Source of the DNA: Chimonanthus salicifolius
Lineage: Eukaryota > Streptophyta > Magnoliopsida > Laurales > Calycanthaceae
DNA length: 64,000 nt
Direction of reading: 5' to 3'
NCBI GenBank assembly: GCA_013350335.1
Contig: CM023538.1
Coordinates: 53,364,769 to 53,428,768 of the forward strand
The notes beneath the pieces are model-generated. The model saw nothing but the letters and a program-made list of their open reading frames with translations. It ran no database searches and was not told where the DNA came from. This document shows positions 21,912 to 35,100 of this stretch, piece by piece (within the stretch, counting starts at the first letter, position 1; every line of letters starts with the position of its first letter). The position numbers were made by a program, and so were the translations under genes.

Positions 21912-23329
21912 TTTTAAAGGGAGATATAGTTTTGAAAGTCTCAAGTCTAAAATAGTTGGGAAAGGTCAAGCTTGCTGTCTCTAAAGTTTGAATCAATCTG
22001 CCAATATGGATTTCGGTCGCTTTCCTTCTTAATTGTTTTTATCAACAAGACGTTATCCATGACACTAACATTTATACAAGTGTCTCAACTTTATGTACTA
22101 GACTATGTCTCGCATTTTACTAGTATGGATGAATAGGTTCGGATTAAGTTGAGTTTTAATAAATTTAATTCAATTTTTGTTAAAATTTACTAAACTTGGT
22201 CTGATTTAAATTGTTGATCTGAATGACTCAATCTGAATTAACTCGAATTGTTGATCCGAGTCAACTTGAGTGACATTTTATAACTTAGTCTACATAGGTC
22301 GAGTCGGATTATGTCAAGTCAGAGTTAATTTTAATTTTTTTCAACTCAACCCGATTTGAATTTTATACAAGTTTTTATTTTTCAAACCAGATTCGACCCG
22401 AAATATACAAATACATGACGCAAATCTATTGATTTCTCGAGTTGGGTCATACAAGTTAAGTTAAAACCCGACCCAAGTTTCACCTGTATCTAGTAGTATG
22501 ATCAAATAGCCTCAAACAAATTTCTTTAAATCTATTTTATAATCTTATATTTATCAAATTTATTTTAAAAAATTAACAATTTGATGTGAATTCTTAAAAA
22601 TAGATTAAAAAAGTCTTAAACACAGTTAATTCTAAATTAAAATAAACCATTTTCAATTCAAGATGAGTATTAAAAATAAAATTTTGCTTTAATTTTATGA
22701 AACATTATATTCTAAGTGCAGAAGCTATTAACCACCTCTATTACAAATGGTTAAGTAGAATTAATAAAGAAAAGACCTTTAAAAGTTTAATAGAGGGTGA
22801 TATAACTGAATGAAATGCATAAGACAACGAAGGAAAATTATATTGTTCATTTCTTTGTACATATATTTCTAGGGTTTCTCTTTGAATGAATTCTGAATAA
22901 AAAAATTATAATCTTATTTCATCGTTTTAACGCTTGATGTTGATTTCAAAAGTTTCATTATCTATAGCATTTATTCTTAATGGCCTATTTAATGAGGTGG
23001 TGTGATTAGATAAATGTCATATTAACCGTCTATTTAATTAGTTTTACTTCACTAATTCTTGAAGTATGTATAAATCTCTCTTTTCCTACTTAGTACAAAC
23101 TATGGAAAGTGACATTTTCTATATTGGGAGAGGCTTGATCTAAAAGCTCTAAAAAATAAAGGTGGAGATTGACAATCAAACTAACCCATGAGAGTTTAGT
23201 TCTTTACTTTCTTAACTTAATCATATCCATCATTTTAACTCATTTTTAAGATAAATACAGAGCCAAAACAATTTAGAGAAGTAACCGTGACACTGATATT
23301 ACTTATGGTAAGAGACAAGGATTTTCCTC
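21912..23329. other. Intergenic region upstream of the P450, with a possible MITE
   Basis: No gene. 22128-22492 may be a small TIR element: taggttcggatt near the left and its rough inverse (gggtcgggtttt on the minus strand) near the right, flanked by ctagtatg and gtagtatg (7 of 8 identical). The support is weak. The rest is A/T-rich promoter-distal sequence. Confidence 0.4.
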
Positions 23330-23451
23330 TATAAATCCTTGTCCCACATTTCTCAAGCTATCGTACTTGCATCCTCATCGTCCAACGGAGGAAGAAGAAG
23401 AAGTGCCGAATATCCCATTTTCCATATCCATTAATTTCAGCAGCCAACACC
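23330..23451 (+). promoter_or_regulatory. TATA box and 5' UTR of the P450 gene
   Basis: tataaat at 23330-23336 lies about 120 bp before the start codon, which places transcription start near 23360 and gives a 5' UTR of roughly 90 nt, partly GAA-rich. The distance fits plant TATA promoters; the start site itself is inferred. Confidence 0.6.
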
Positions 23452-25837
23452 ATGGAATCTGACCATGAACAGATGCTCATTACAGTCTGTATATCCTTTC
23501 TGATACTGCTTCTCACTATTGCTTGGTGGCACCTTAGAAAGCTGAGGAAGAGAGTCCCACCTCTTCCACCTGGCCCTCGCGGCCTGCCTTTGATTGGGAA
23601 CCTTCTCTCCCTCGACTCAGAGCTCCACCGCTTTTTCACCGATCTAGCCAAGTCCTACGGCCCCATCTTCAAGCTGCAACTGGGAAGAAAGCTATGCGTG
23701 GTGGTGAGCTCCCCGTCAATAGCCAAGGAGCTTCTCAAGGACCACGACGTCGTCTTCGCCAACCGCGACGTGCCCACCACCGCAAAAGCCATGACCTACG
23801 GTGGGATAGACATCGCCTGGTCACCCCACGGTCCAGAATGGCGCATGCTGAGGAAGATATGCTCACGTGATATGATGAGCAATCCCGTCCTCGACGCCTA
23901 CAGTGGCCTGCGGCTGCGAGAGGTTGGAGAAATGGCGCGCCACTTGCAAGGCAAGGTCGGGACGCCGGTGGACATAAGTGAGTTGATGTCTTCCACCACT
24001 CTGGATGTGTTGATGAGCATGATGTGGGGCGGTCAGGTGACCATGGATGAGGAAGAAATGGAGAAAATCCGTCGAGAGTGCCGCCAGATGACCAGGGAAG
24101 CGATGGACCTACTGGGAATCCCCAACATGTCCGACCTTTTTCCGGTGCTCGCCCCGCTCGATCTGCAGGGCTTGAATCGGAAGGCGGGGAGGGTGTTTTC
24201 GTGGTTTGATCGGGTTTTGGAGTCGGTAATGAATAAACGGCGGATATGGGAGGAGACCGGAGGGGTTGTCGATGAGGAGAAGAGTGATTTTCTGCAGTTG
24301 CTGTTGCAGCTAAGGAAGAAGGAAGAGTCTTTGACCCTCAACCACATCAAAGTCTTGTTCATCGTATGCTCTGCTACTCTCTGATATTAAAAATATCAGT
24401 ATTTTTAACAATTTTCTACTGAATTTATTATAAATTATTTAAATTTTAATATAGTTGAAAATTTTAACCATTGTATTGACAATCTTAACAAACCTAATAT
24501 AATCTAACTTATGAATTTGTCGGATAGGCCAAAACTAATCCAATTGCATCTTACTACAATTTTTTAAGTAAAATATAGGTTGAATTGACTATATAATGTA
24601 TTGTTAGTGGTGGTGGTTATTATTATTTCAGTCGTCCTCGTCATCATTCGTCATTATTATTATCTAAAATCAATTGTAATTAAATTAAAATTAATACCTC
24701 ACGCTCTCGCCCATATAATAATGGCAAAACTTCATTTATAAATTATTGTGGAAATCTTTTTGTTGCATGAAAATAAAAAATGAATAACCATGGAAAAAAA
24801 ATCTCTAAATTTTATTTTCTATGAAAAAATTGCTAATTTTTTTTTTTTACAAAGAACAGATGCACCCCGAACATATCCTGAAAGTAAAGATATTCTTCTT
24901 CTCTTAAATTATTGAAAGGTAATCATGTTATTTGAAATTGATCCTTCAAATGAGCTATGTGGTTGCTCATCAATCTCAGACCGACACGGGTCACTGTTTT
25001 CGAATTTTTAAACTATGTTTGTTGCTCATCTCACCCATATATTGTTGTGTTTGAGCTATGTGGGCCTCTAAAATCTCCATCTCATTGTTCCGAACTTTTA
25101 CTCGCATATCCTGTCTTATTAAAATAAATTTCCAAATGTCCTATTGTAAAAGTTTAAATTGGAAATTGCAAATTTTCAATTGAATGAATTCTCTCTCTCT
25201 CTTGCAGGATATAATTGTGGCTGGAACAGACACAACATCGACCACATTAGAATGGGCAATGGCTGTGTTAATGAAACACCCAAAGATTATGAAAAAAGCA
25301 CAAGAAGAATTGGAGGAAGTGATGGGGATGAACAGTCTTGTTGAAGAGCACCATTTGACTCAATTACACTTTGTGAGAGCAATATTGATGGAAACACTGC
25401 GTTTATACCCACCAGGCCCTCTCTTAGTCCCAAGGACACCAGCCCAATCCTCCACTATTGCTGGCTACACAATCCCAATGGGTGCTCGAGTCTTAGTAAA
25501 TGCATGGGCCATACATAGAGATCCTGAGTCATGGGAAAACCCTACTGAATTCAACCCAGATAGGTTCTTGATGGCCACAGGGAAATGGGATTCTATTGGC
25601 AATGATTTTCGTTATATTCCCTTTGGATCAGGAAGGCGAAAATGTGTAGGAGTAGCCATGGCAGAAAGAATGCTTATCCATGTCTTTGCAACATTGTTGC
25701 ATTTATTTGAATGGAAATTGCCAGAGGGAACTAATATTGATCTCACAGAGAAGTTTGGACTAGTGCTAAAGAAGGCTACACCACTCATTGTCATCCCCAC
25801 CACAAGATTAAACCTGCATCTCTACTCTCAAGAGTAA
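23452..25837 (+). CDS. CYP706: Cytochrome P450, CYP706 family (two exons)
   Basis: Haem-thiolate monooxygenase of the plant CYP71 clan, expected in the ER membrane with NADPH-P450 reductase. Exons are 23452-24363 and 25208-25837, phase-0 GT-AG intron, 513 residues, normal length. In order: membrane anchor (about 8-26), basic linker and PPLPPGPRGLP hinge (35-46), C-helix WRMLR (130-134), I-helix AGTDTTS (309-315), ETLR (366-369), FNPDRF (419-424), haem motif FGSGRRKCVG with Cys450. All key residues are intact. The stretch KWD..GNDF.Y.PFGSGRR and the C-terminal EKFGLVLKK.TPL are typical of CYP706. Known members of that family oxidise terpenoids (cadinene, valencene) or flavonoids, but the substrate here cannot be predicted. 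Exon 1 is visibly more G+C-rich than exon 2. The start was chosen as the first ATG before the anchor. It stands alone, with no clustered paralog or terpene synthase in the window. Confidence 0.93.
24364..25207 (+). other. Intron of the P450 gene (844 bp)
   Basis: Donor gtatgc and acceptor ctctctcttgcag. It falls just before the I-helix, at the usual single-intron position of CYP71-clan genes. A/T-rich, no insertion recognised. Confidence 0.9.
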
Positions 25838-26123
25838 TCACCATCTGGTTCAAATTGGTGTTTACCTAAATAAGTGTATGAAACAATTTGGCTTGTGTAA
25901 ATTTTTTATGTTTTATTTTCTTTCTAGTTTCATGGTTCAATACTTTTGATGTAGCAATTGAACAAGCCATGAATAAAAGGTTTGACTTATTATCAATTCA
26001 ACTTTTAAAACAATGATCATCGAGAGCTCTCTTATTGTTCATCGTGATGGCAATCAATGAAATCTTAATCCATCTTTCTATTATCAATACGAAAACATTC
26101 TACACAAGGTTTTACTAAGAAGT
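25838..26123 (+). terminator. P450 3' UTR and polyadenylation signal, then spacer
   Basis: aataaa at 25972-25977 lies 135 bp after the stop codon. T-rich sequence precedes it. Cleavage is probably within the following 30 bp. The rest of the stretch shows nothing. Confidence 0.6.
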
Positions 26124-27840
26124 TGTTGGAATAATTAGAATAATTATGTTATTAGAATTTTTAGTTTGATTTTACCTCGAATGAAGTATTTGAGTCTAAT
26201 TATGATAATCATAGAGTCAACTAGAGACAATAAATACATATAATAATTTAGATATGAAACACAATACACAATTTTATTTTTCTACAATACACAATTTTAT
26301 TTTCCTACATGTATTAACCAGAACACGTGCCTAATGAGTGATCCTCCAATAACCAAGCCTCTTCTTCTCTCCCTCTGCCGAGAGAGAGGGAGAGGGAGGG
26401 GAAATCTTTAGTTTCTATTTGAGTTTGGTTGAGTGTTGCTTTAAGGTGTTTCCATTGTTTCCGTGTTTTGAAGAAAAGATCTGAAACCCATCGTTTTTGC
26501 TACCGCATATCATCGTCGGGCCCAGATTTGTCCACTGCTTGCAGATCAACCAAACAGTTTTTCAGATCTCCAGAAAGGGGGAGAGAGCGTCGCAGATCTC
26601 TGCCATGAATCAGCAAGAATATTCTTAGATCTGAGATCTGCAAGCCCTTTTTAATTTGTTCGACTGCTACCTCTCCCTGTTGGTATTCTCTTCCTGCAGC
26701 CGATCCCAACATCTCTAGTCTGCGGTCAAGCGTTTCCTGCAGTGCCAACGTTTACAGATCTATCTCGCCGGATCTGTCATTGCTGCCTCGTTGTTGTTGG
26801 AACTCTGCCCACATACCAGACTTCTGCAACCCCAGATTCCCCACTCGACTGCACTGTTTCCTCAAATACACTCCGGCGCTCACATCTGGCCTCCAGACCT
26901 TGTCCGTGCTATTGCTGAGAGGGACAATGTCTTTCAAGAACAAAAACTATTCTCGGATTTGAAGAGAAACATAGAGAATTTTCTCGCCCGTGATTCTGTT
27001 GCGATTTTCTCGCCTGACGATTCCCCTTGTCTGATCGCAGTCTCCGCCGCTTACATTGTCATGTGACGGCCGCACTCTGCTTTCGGCCCATCTTTTTCAG
27101 ATCTGGGTTTCCGCTCTGGGTTTCATAAAGCAGATCTCAGATCTGTTTTTTGCCTGGGTCGTGCATGCCGTTCTGTTGTGTTGTGCAGCTGGTCTCTGAA
27201 TGAGACAACTCTGCCTGCTGTTCTTGGCTACGATCAGCCCAACAATGCCGAGCGTCGCTGTCTTGGCCACCCCAAATCTGCTGTTTTGATCTCTTCTACA
27301 TCTTTCGATTACTCTCCTCAAGCCGATCGTCTGCACGCCGCTGCTCCTTTCCCGATCATCACTGTTTTGGGCGTGAGAGATTCCAGATCTGCTAAGCTCG
27401 TCTTCTCTATGCATGCTGAACATATTCTGCTGCCAGTTTTTGGGCGGATATGACTGTGCTGCCTTGTTTGAAGGGTGGAGGCTAAGGATGGAAAGGAAGT
27501 CTTGGATTTAAAAAAAATCAAACTAGAGAAGATACGATGAAATATGAAATGGGTTGCAGCAAAAAAGGTTTTGTGTATCTCTTCCTTCCGTTGTTGTCGT
27601 CCTCCACGTGATGCTTATCTTGCAAAAGATGGAGATGGAAAAGTTACATTGGTGATTCCTTGGCTGTCTTTGAAGGATCAAGAGACTGCTGGCCTGAGAT
27701 GCTATAGCCAAGGCAAATCTTGATGTGAAGGCTGAGAAAATTGAGAAGATCTGATGTGAATCTTGATGGAAAGAGTGGTTAAAAGTCCACTTCTGTAATC
27801 TCTCTTTAATGTGAGTGTGTGTTTCCTCGACAGCCATTAG
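26124..27840 (+). mobile_element. LTR plus leader remnant, relative of 54890-57018
   Basis: 26124-26286 (tgttggaa...ttctaca) resembles the LTR at 56809-57018, sharing the start and the ataaata...ttctaca end. The last 23 bp are duplicated in tandem. No clear primer site follows. The next 1.5 kb is non-coding leader-like sequence unusually rich in agatctg (26476, 26627, 26634, 27098, 27130-27140, 27383, 27747). No second LTR is found, so the element is 3'-truncated. Several ORFs of up to 108 aa lack domains. Confidence 0.6.
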
Positions 27841-27859
27841 CTATTGACTAAATTTAGGG

Positions 27860-28381
27860 TCTCCGTTTACACACTCAGTTTTTCTGCCTCTACACATTCA
27901 TTTCCGGGTGCAAGTGGTTAATTACCATTTTGCCCCTGTATTTCCATTCGTTCGAACGAATTTTCAGTTCATTTCGGCATTCGTTCAAAGAAATGGACAC
28001 TTACCCATCTAATTTTGATTCGTTCGAACGAATCCCCTTAATAAATCAATTCGTTCGAATGAATGAATCGGGTAAACAGTTACCCGCGTTACTGTTCACC
28101 CGTTCATTAATTTGGATTCGTTGTAATGAATCAGTCATTCATTATATGAATCAATTTTTTTTAAAATTTTAAAGTTATTTTTTAAGCACTGTGTATTTCC
28201 AAAATTTCTCAAATTAAATATCCAGACTAATTACGATAATCTGATAAAAATACTTTAAAACTTTAAGGTCTTTTGACACTCCTAAATATTTAAAACACAG
28301 TATTTTACAAATAAGAGTATCCTTAGGGTGTGCTGAAAACACATTTAAGAGTGTCAAAAGACCTTATTTAATGGTCACTTT
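27860..28381. mobile_element. Foldback family copy, cut by the Athila-like element
   Basis: Begins like the left end of 20633-21911 (ttacacactcag, ctgcctctacaca, then a stretch before a palindrome block). Here the palindromes are cgttcgaacg rather than cattcgaatg. The left arm and centre of the inner hairpin follow (28150-28365). Homology ends at the Athila LTR start, 28382. The missing right half is not found elsewhere in the window. Confidence 0.7.
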
Positions 28382-30688
28382 TGTTGAAACTTGAAAAATG
28401 ACATTTTTATCCCTAATTATTGGACCAGTTAGCCCTTATTTTTGTATATATTAGATGCATTTAATGTTATTTTCAGTTTTGTAGAGATAAATTGGAGTAA
28501 AAAGGAAATCAACTTAAAACCCAGAGTATTTGAAAGATTTGAGCTTAAATTGGAAAACCTAGAATTCCAATAATTATTTCACCACTTTGGGAATTTAAAT
28601 TGTAAATTGGTTAGTTTGGATTCAGTTATCAGAGTCCGGATGAGTCAAATATTTTTAGATGAGTGGTGAATTAATTCCGGAAGAGGAAGCTTCAATTCAA
28701 GATGTCAGAAGAGATAAAAGAATTGGAAATTCAAGATCCATCTTAATTGGGCCAGGCTATGTAATCCATGTATTCTGCAAATTGAGCCAGGCCAGTGTCC
28801 AAGTTCAAGTCAAAGCCCAACAAGCCAATGTACAAGCATAGTCCAACAAAGGCCCAAGTTCTCAAAATCAAGATCAATTCAAGTGGGCCTAAGCTTCAGT
28901 TCATGTCCATAAGCCTAAGTCCAATTGGAAGCCCAATTAGCCTAAGTCCATCTATCCTACCCAATGCGCATTTCATCCATTCATTTAGATCTCATCTCCT
29001 TCGTTCATTCCATGTATTTTAATCTAAGCCATTGATTTCATTCACTACCTTAGGTAAACCCTAGATCCATATATTAAATCCAACCTGTTCATGCATCATG
29101 ATTAGATTTGGGACATCCCAACCATCCATCATATAGAAAACCTTAGGATTAAGAACATCCATGCATTATTTGTCTATCCATCCAATTAGAACATCCATCA
29201 TCTATCAAAGCTATTAGATCTAGGTCATTCAATCTTAGCCCTTCAATTCATGCATCCATCTCTTAGAACCCTAGACATCTCATTTAATTCCTACAAAATA
29301 ATCATCATGCGCATGCATCTTTTGGAAAATCCCATTAATTTCTCTCCACTCCATGCGCATACACCTCATTCCAAATCCACTCCTACAACTTAGCACCTCA
29401 TGCGCATAACCTCCATGCATCATACGAAAATCACAACCCAATTCCATCGAGAATCCCAAACCAAGATCCCTAAGTTTTCTCTGTACATCATTCAATCCCT
29501 ATTTCCACTCCATCCATACGAGAATTCCAATCCATCCATACGGCTACATCCCATTCTAAAATCTATCCATGCGCACTACACTAAAATCCCTACAATTTAG
29601 CTCCAAGTCCTACCAGTTTTATTCCTCCACTTCAAGCTATAAATACAAGGGCTCACCCACAGTAAAATTTGACCAGAGCCAAGGGCTGAACCAATGCATT
29701 GAGATAGGGAAGAGAAGATCAAGATGAGTAGTGTTGAATTCGAATTTCAGGTTGGCATTTTTTCAAATCACATTCTTATATTGTAATTCTGATTTTTTTC
29801 CTATTAATGAAATAAATTTAAGGCATATTTGTTTAGACTATTGGTTTTTCCTGTTTACGGATTTTATGAATTTTTAAATTTTGATTTTAATCATTTTATT
29901 GTTATATGTTGAACACTTAATCTAAGGATTTCTCAAAATTAAACATCGTGATTTTAGGGGAAATTAAACTTGATTATTTCATTCTAAGACTCTTTTTAGG
30001 GTATTTATATTAATTAGACATGAAAGTTCAAATGAAAATTTGATTTAACCTAAGGTTTAATTTGATTTTGTTTAATGAAACTCATATTATTTCTTCTAAG
30101 ATTAATTTTAAAAGGAAGAGATGAAATGAAATTTGTAAATTAATGTAAGTTCCATAGTCTAGGTCACGGATTTATTTTACTAATATGGGATATGATGCCG
30201 GCTTGAGAACTTGACTCTGTCCAATTGTAAATATTTTATGTTTGTTTATGTTTGTTCTTTTATTTTATTTTATTCATTCAATTCTTTAAATTTTTTTCTA
30301 AACTAGGTTAGAAATATTATATTTGCTTCCTAATTAATTGGTTTTAACTTAAGTTGAGATTATTTAATTTCTCTCAGTCATTTAATTAAACTTTGAATAT
30401 GTTAACTTTAGATCTCATATTTAATTAATTTTTAATGTTAGATGAAATTTGGATATTGTTGAATTAAGCACATAACTCTATGTTTTAGAAAATTAGATTT
30501 CATGTTTAAGAATTAATTCCATAATTTTATTTTCTTTGATTACATTATTTTAAATGATACCAATATATATATTTCCATACATATATTTTGTTGATTTGCC
30601 TTAGGTTCGACCTCGCACTCATTCACTACTAAAGTATACATGGTTCCTGCGCTTGAGAGATTATAAATGTAAAATTTGATCATCAACA
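28382..30688 (+). repeat. 5' LTR of the Athila-like element
   Basis: Starts tgttgaaac and ends catcaaca. It is collinear with the solo LTR at 2611-5270, including the promoter tataaatac at 29638-29646. The primer site follows after 6 bp. Confidence 0.87.
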
Positions 30689-30694
30689 AGTTTT

Positions 30695-30714
30695 TGGCGT
30701 CGTTGTCGGGGAAA
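30695..30714 (+). other. Primer-binding site of the Athila-like element
   Basis: tggcgtcgttgtcggggaaa is a near match to the tggcgccgttgccgggga motif (tRNA-Asp type) known from Athila and Tat elements; two C-to-T changes fit CpG or CpNpG decay. Confidence 0.88.
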
Positions 30715-31996
30715 TCTTGAAATAAATTGTGTGCCATTAGAGTTATATGTTTTATGAAAAATTGCTATTTTATTTTTTTTTTAAATTAGGCAACTCTTTA
30801 AACTTAGAAATTTCTATTTTTAGAAATTCTAATTTTAGAAGGTTTCCTTAATTAGAGATTTTTGAAAATATCACTAATTCTGGAATTAATTTAAATTTGA
30901 AAATTTGCTAAATCTAGAAGCTATGTAATTAGGATTTTCTATTTTTAGAAATTTTCTAATTTATTAGTTTTCTCTTTTAGCAAAATTTTCTAATCTTGGA
31001 GATATGTCTTAATTCAGCAATAATCTATATTTAGAAAGTGATCTATTTTTTTAAAGTGGTCTAATTTTGGAAACTTTTAATTTTAGACAATTTTCAAGCT
31101 TAATTTTTTTCTAAATTTAGAATCTCATCTAACTTTGGAATTTGTTGTTTTAAATATGTTTTCTACAAATAAAATTTTTAATGGAAATATGTGAATTTTT
31201 AATCATAAATTAATTTGGTGGAATTTATATGGCCTTGACTTAATTAAAAACTTTAATTAGGTTATAGATATTATATTTCCTCTAGTAGTTATAACTTGAG
31301 GACAAATGCATTTAGACTAGGTTCATGCATTTTTGAATTAGAATCTACACTAAGGCTTGTATGTGTTGTTTTGCAGTTTTTTTTTTAATGCACGCATAAA
31401 AAATCCTGGAAAATATGCATATTAGGCTAAGGTGAGTGCCTAATTACCATCTTTTGATTTTATTTTTCTCATGCATTCGTATAGAATTTTTTTTAGGGTG
31501 TTCTTTTATTTTCTTTAATTAGTTTGCATATTTAAACTGTTCATACATTTAGCATGTTAGTATTCATGCATTAGTATAGATTTGATTTATTAATGTTTGC
31601 ATATTTGCTTGAATGCTGTGTGGTAAATTAGGATTTCATTTTTCACAATATCTAGAAAAATAAGATAGTAAAATTTGTTCATGCATTCCCTTAATAAATT
31701 CAATTAAGGAACCATTAGGCTAGGTTTTAGGGTTTCATACTCATTAAGAGCCTTTTCTATATAAATTAATTTTTGTAATCGGTGAATAGTTTATCTTCAA
31801 GAACGGTGTCTAAGGCTAGTTTTGCCACCAAGACATGAGGTCGAGCATGATCTAAGGACAAGCTGGGAAGAGATGTTGTTTGTGATCTCCCACTTACTTG
31901 TGAACTTACTTGAACATTTTGAGGTTAAACTCTCATTGGAGACTTAGATTATTTGAAGAGAAAAGTAGGAGCAAGTTTAGAAACAATCTTTAGGGT
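30715..31996 (+). other. Athila leader, first part
   Basis: Non-coding, A/T-rich. 30800-31150 consists largely of degenerate repeats of an atttttagaaa-like word. The Copia target duplication cctat lies at its right end (31997-32001). Confidence 0.7.
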
Positions 31997-32001
31997 CCTA
32001 T

Positions 32002-32128
32002 TGATAGAATCTATGAATCCATAGTTTTACCTTTGATTAAGACAATAATATATACAAAGTAAACCCTAAATGAAACATAATAAAAAGACTAAGTTACCCC
32101 TATACAAATAGGATAATACAACTTAACA
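32002..32128 (-). repeat. 3' LTR of the Copia element
   Basis: On the plus strand it starts tgatagaatc and ends cttaaca; pair of 37292-37418. Confidence 0.93.
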
Positions 32129-32139
32129 CCCGCCTTCAA

Positions 32140-35100
32140 ACTCACGATTGGACAGAGTTGATCATCGAGAGTTTGCTAAGAAGAAATGCGAAGCGTGTAG
32201 TGGTATAAGACTTCGTAAAGAAGTCAGGTAGTTGCAAGGCAGAAGGGACAAATGGAAGAGAAACTGTGCCAAGATGAAGATGATGACGCACAAAATGACA
32301 GTCCAACTCAATATACTTGGTGCGCTCATGAAAAAACATAGTTATGTGCTATTTGAATAACACTCTTATTATCACAATACATAAAGGTTGGGGCAGAGAG
32401 AGAGACACCCATGTCTGCAAGTAACCAACGAAGCCAAACGATCTCAGCTATGGTACAAGCCATAGCCCTATACTCAGCTTCAGCAGATGAATGAGCAACA
32501 ACATCCTGTTTTTTGTTTCTCCATGAAATGAGAGAGTCACCCAAGAAAACATAGATGCCAGTAGTAGATTTGCGATCAGAAGAATCACCTGCCCAGCCAA
32601 CATTAGAGAAGGCACGGAACTCCAAAGTAGATGACGAAGGAAATAACAAACTCTGATGTATAGTGCCTCGAAGATATCACAAAATACGAAGAACGGCTGC
32701 CCAATGAACAATAGTTAGTGAAGAGATAAACTGACTCACAATATGAACGGCATAGGCAATGTCAGGTGGCGTAATAGTGAGATAAACTAAACTTCCCACT
32801 GTAGTGTGATATAGTGATGGATCTGGCAAAGGCACACCATCAGAGGAAGTATAATGAACGTTGAGTTCCATAGGTGTGGCAACAGGTTAGGTGTCAGTAA
32901 TACAAGCTCAGTGAAGAACATCTGCAGCATACTTAGATTGAGAGAGAAGATAGCCTTTGGGTGAGGAGGAACCTTCTATCCCAAGAAAGTATCGTAAGAG
33001 CCCCAAGTCTTTCATGTCAAACTTGTTGTGCAACTATAACTTTAACAGGGAAATACCATCAAGATCATCACTTGTCAAGATCATTTCATCAACATACAAA
33101 AGGAGAAGGATACGACCAGCAGAGGTGGAGCGAACAAATAAAACAAAGTTATGAGCATTGGAGTGAAAGCCAAGAGACTCAATCACTGTGGAGAACTTGT
33201 CAAACCATGCACGCGGTGCTTGTTTGAGACCATATAAGGCCTTTCAAAGTCTACAACATCCCCAAGACGATGAACAACACCTGGAGGAGGAAACATATAA
33301 ACTTCTTGAGAGAGATCACCACTCAGAAAGGCATTTTTAACATCCATCTGAGACAAATACCATTGACGAGCTGAAGAAATTGCAAGTAAAGTGCGAATGG
33401 AGGTCATTTTCACAACAGGGGCAAAAGTCTCCTCATAATCAATACCATATTCCTGAATAAAACCTTTAGCAACTAATCGAGCCTTATTTCGCTCCACAGA
33501 ACCATCAGACCTGGTCTTAATCTTATACATCCATTTGCAACCAATGGGACTTTTGTTTTGAGGAAGAGCTACCAACTCCCATGTACCAGTCTTGTGTAAT
33601 GTAGAAAGTTCCTCATCCATAGCTTTTTGCCATAAAGGAACACAAATAGCCTCCTTATAGGTTGGTTCAGAGAGAGTATGAATAGAAGCGAGAAATGAAG
33701 AGAATGAATAAGAATAACAGGAATAAGTAAAATCATCAAAAGAATAACCAAATCAAGTAGGAGGCTTACGGACTCGTGAAGGATAACGAGAAGTAGCAAG
33801 ATCCACATCAGAAGAGGTTGAATGAGAGGCAGCTGTAGGAGAGGGAGGAGAAATATCTGTAGAAGGAAAAATGTCAACAGGAGTAGAAGAAATAGAAGGA
33901 ACAAAGTTAGGCAAAGCAGGGACAAGATTAGACACAGAAAAATCATCAAAATGAGAGAAGGGGTCAATATATAGAAGCTCAGAATACCAAGAGTGCTAGA
34001 ATGTGAAGGAACAGAATAGAAATGAATATGTTCAATAAAAGCAACATGACGTGAGACATACAATTTCTGTGCAGTGGGATCATAACAGTGATATCCCTTT
34101 TGTCCCTCACCATAACCAAGAAAAATACACATTGCAGACCGTGCAGATAATTTTGTGCACTCATTGTGCGGACGAAGGACAAAACATACACAACCAAAAA
34201 CTTTAAAGGAGAAATAGTCTGGAATTTTGCCTTATAAAAGTTCAAATGGAGATTTGCCAGAAGTGATAGCAGAAGGGATTCTGTTAATTACATGAGTTGC
34301 GGTGAGAACCGCTTCTCCCCAAAAGAGGTTAGGAACACTGGCAGAGAGTAACAGAGATTTAGCAGTTTCAATGATGTGCCGATGCTTTCTTTCTGCAACC
34401 CCACTCTGCTCGGGAGTGTTAGTTTAAAAGGATTGATGAACAATCCCATCTGAGGCAAGCAAATCAGAGAAAGCACCAGAGGTATACTCTCCACCCAGAT
34501 CACCTCTAAAGCATTTAATAGTGGCCGAGAACTGTGTGCGAATGAGTGCACGAAACGTTTGAAAAATTGTAAGAAATTCAGATCGACGTTTCATCAAATA
34601 AACCCAACAAAAACGAGAATAATCATTAATAAATGAGACATAATATCGAGACCCCCCTTTTGTGGGAAGAGAGGCTGGTCCCCACACATCAGAATGAATT
34701 AAATCAAAAGGAGCAAGAGAAATAGATGAACTTTTATTAAAAGGCCATGAAAAAACTTTGCCAGTTTACATCTACTGCAATAAGAAATATCACTACTATG
34801 TAAATTCGCTAAAGCTCTTGTAGAAGTTAAATACTTTAAACGGGAACTAGAAGTATACCAAGACGAGAATGCGACAAATAAAAACTAGATGAAGTGGGAC
34901 TCAAACGAAAAGATGATAAATCAACGGAAGAGGCAGCGACAGTAGGAACAAGGAGCCTCTCTAAGACATATAATCCTCCTTCTCTACGACCGGTTCCAAT
35001 CAACCTCTTGGAATGAGGATCCTGCACAGAACACGAAGTGGGAGAAAAATTAACAATATAGCCAGAATCACATAGTTGACTGATAGAAATCAAATTCAGA

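Noticed and set aside
32957..33227. Plus-strand ORFs of 65 and 88 aa
   Set aside because: Antisense shadows of the Copia reverse transcriptase.
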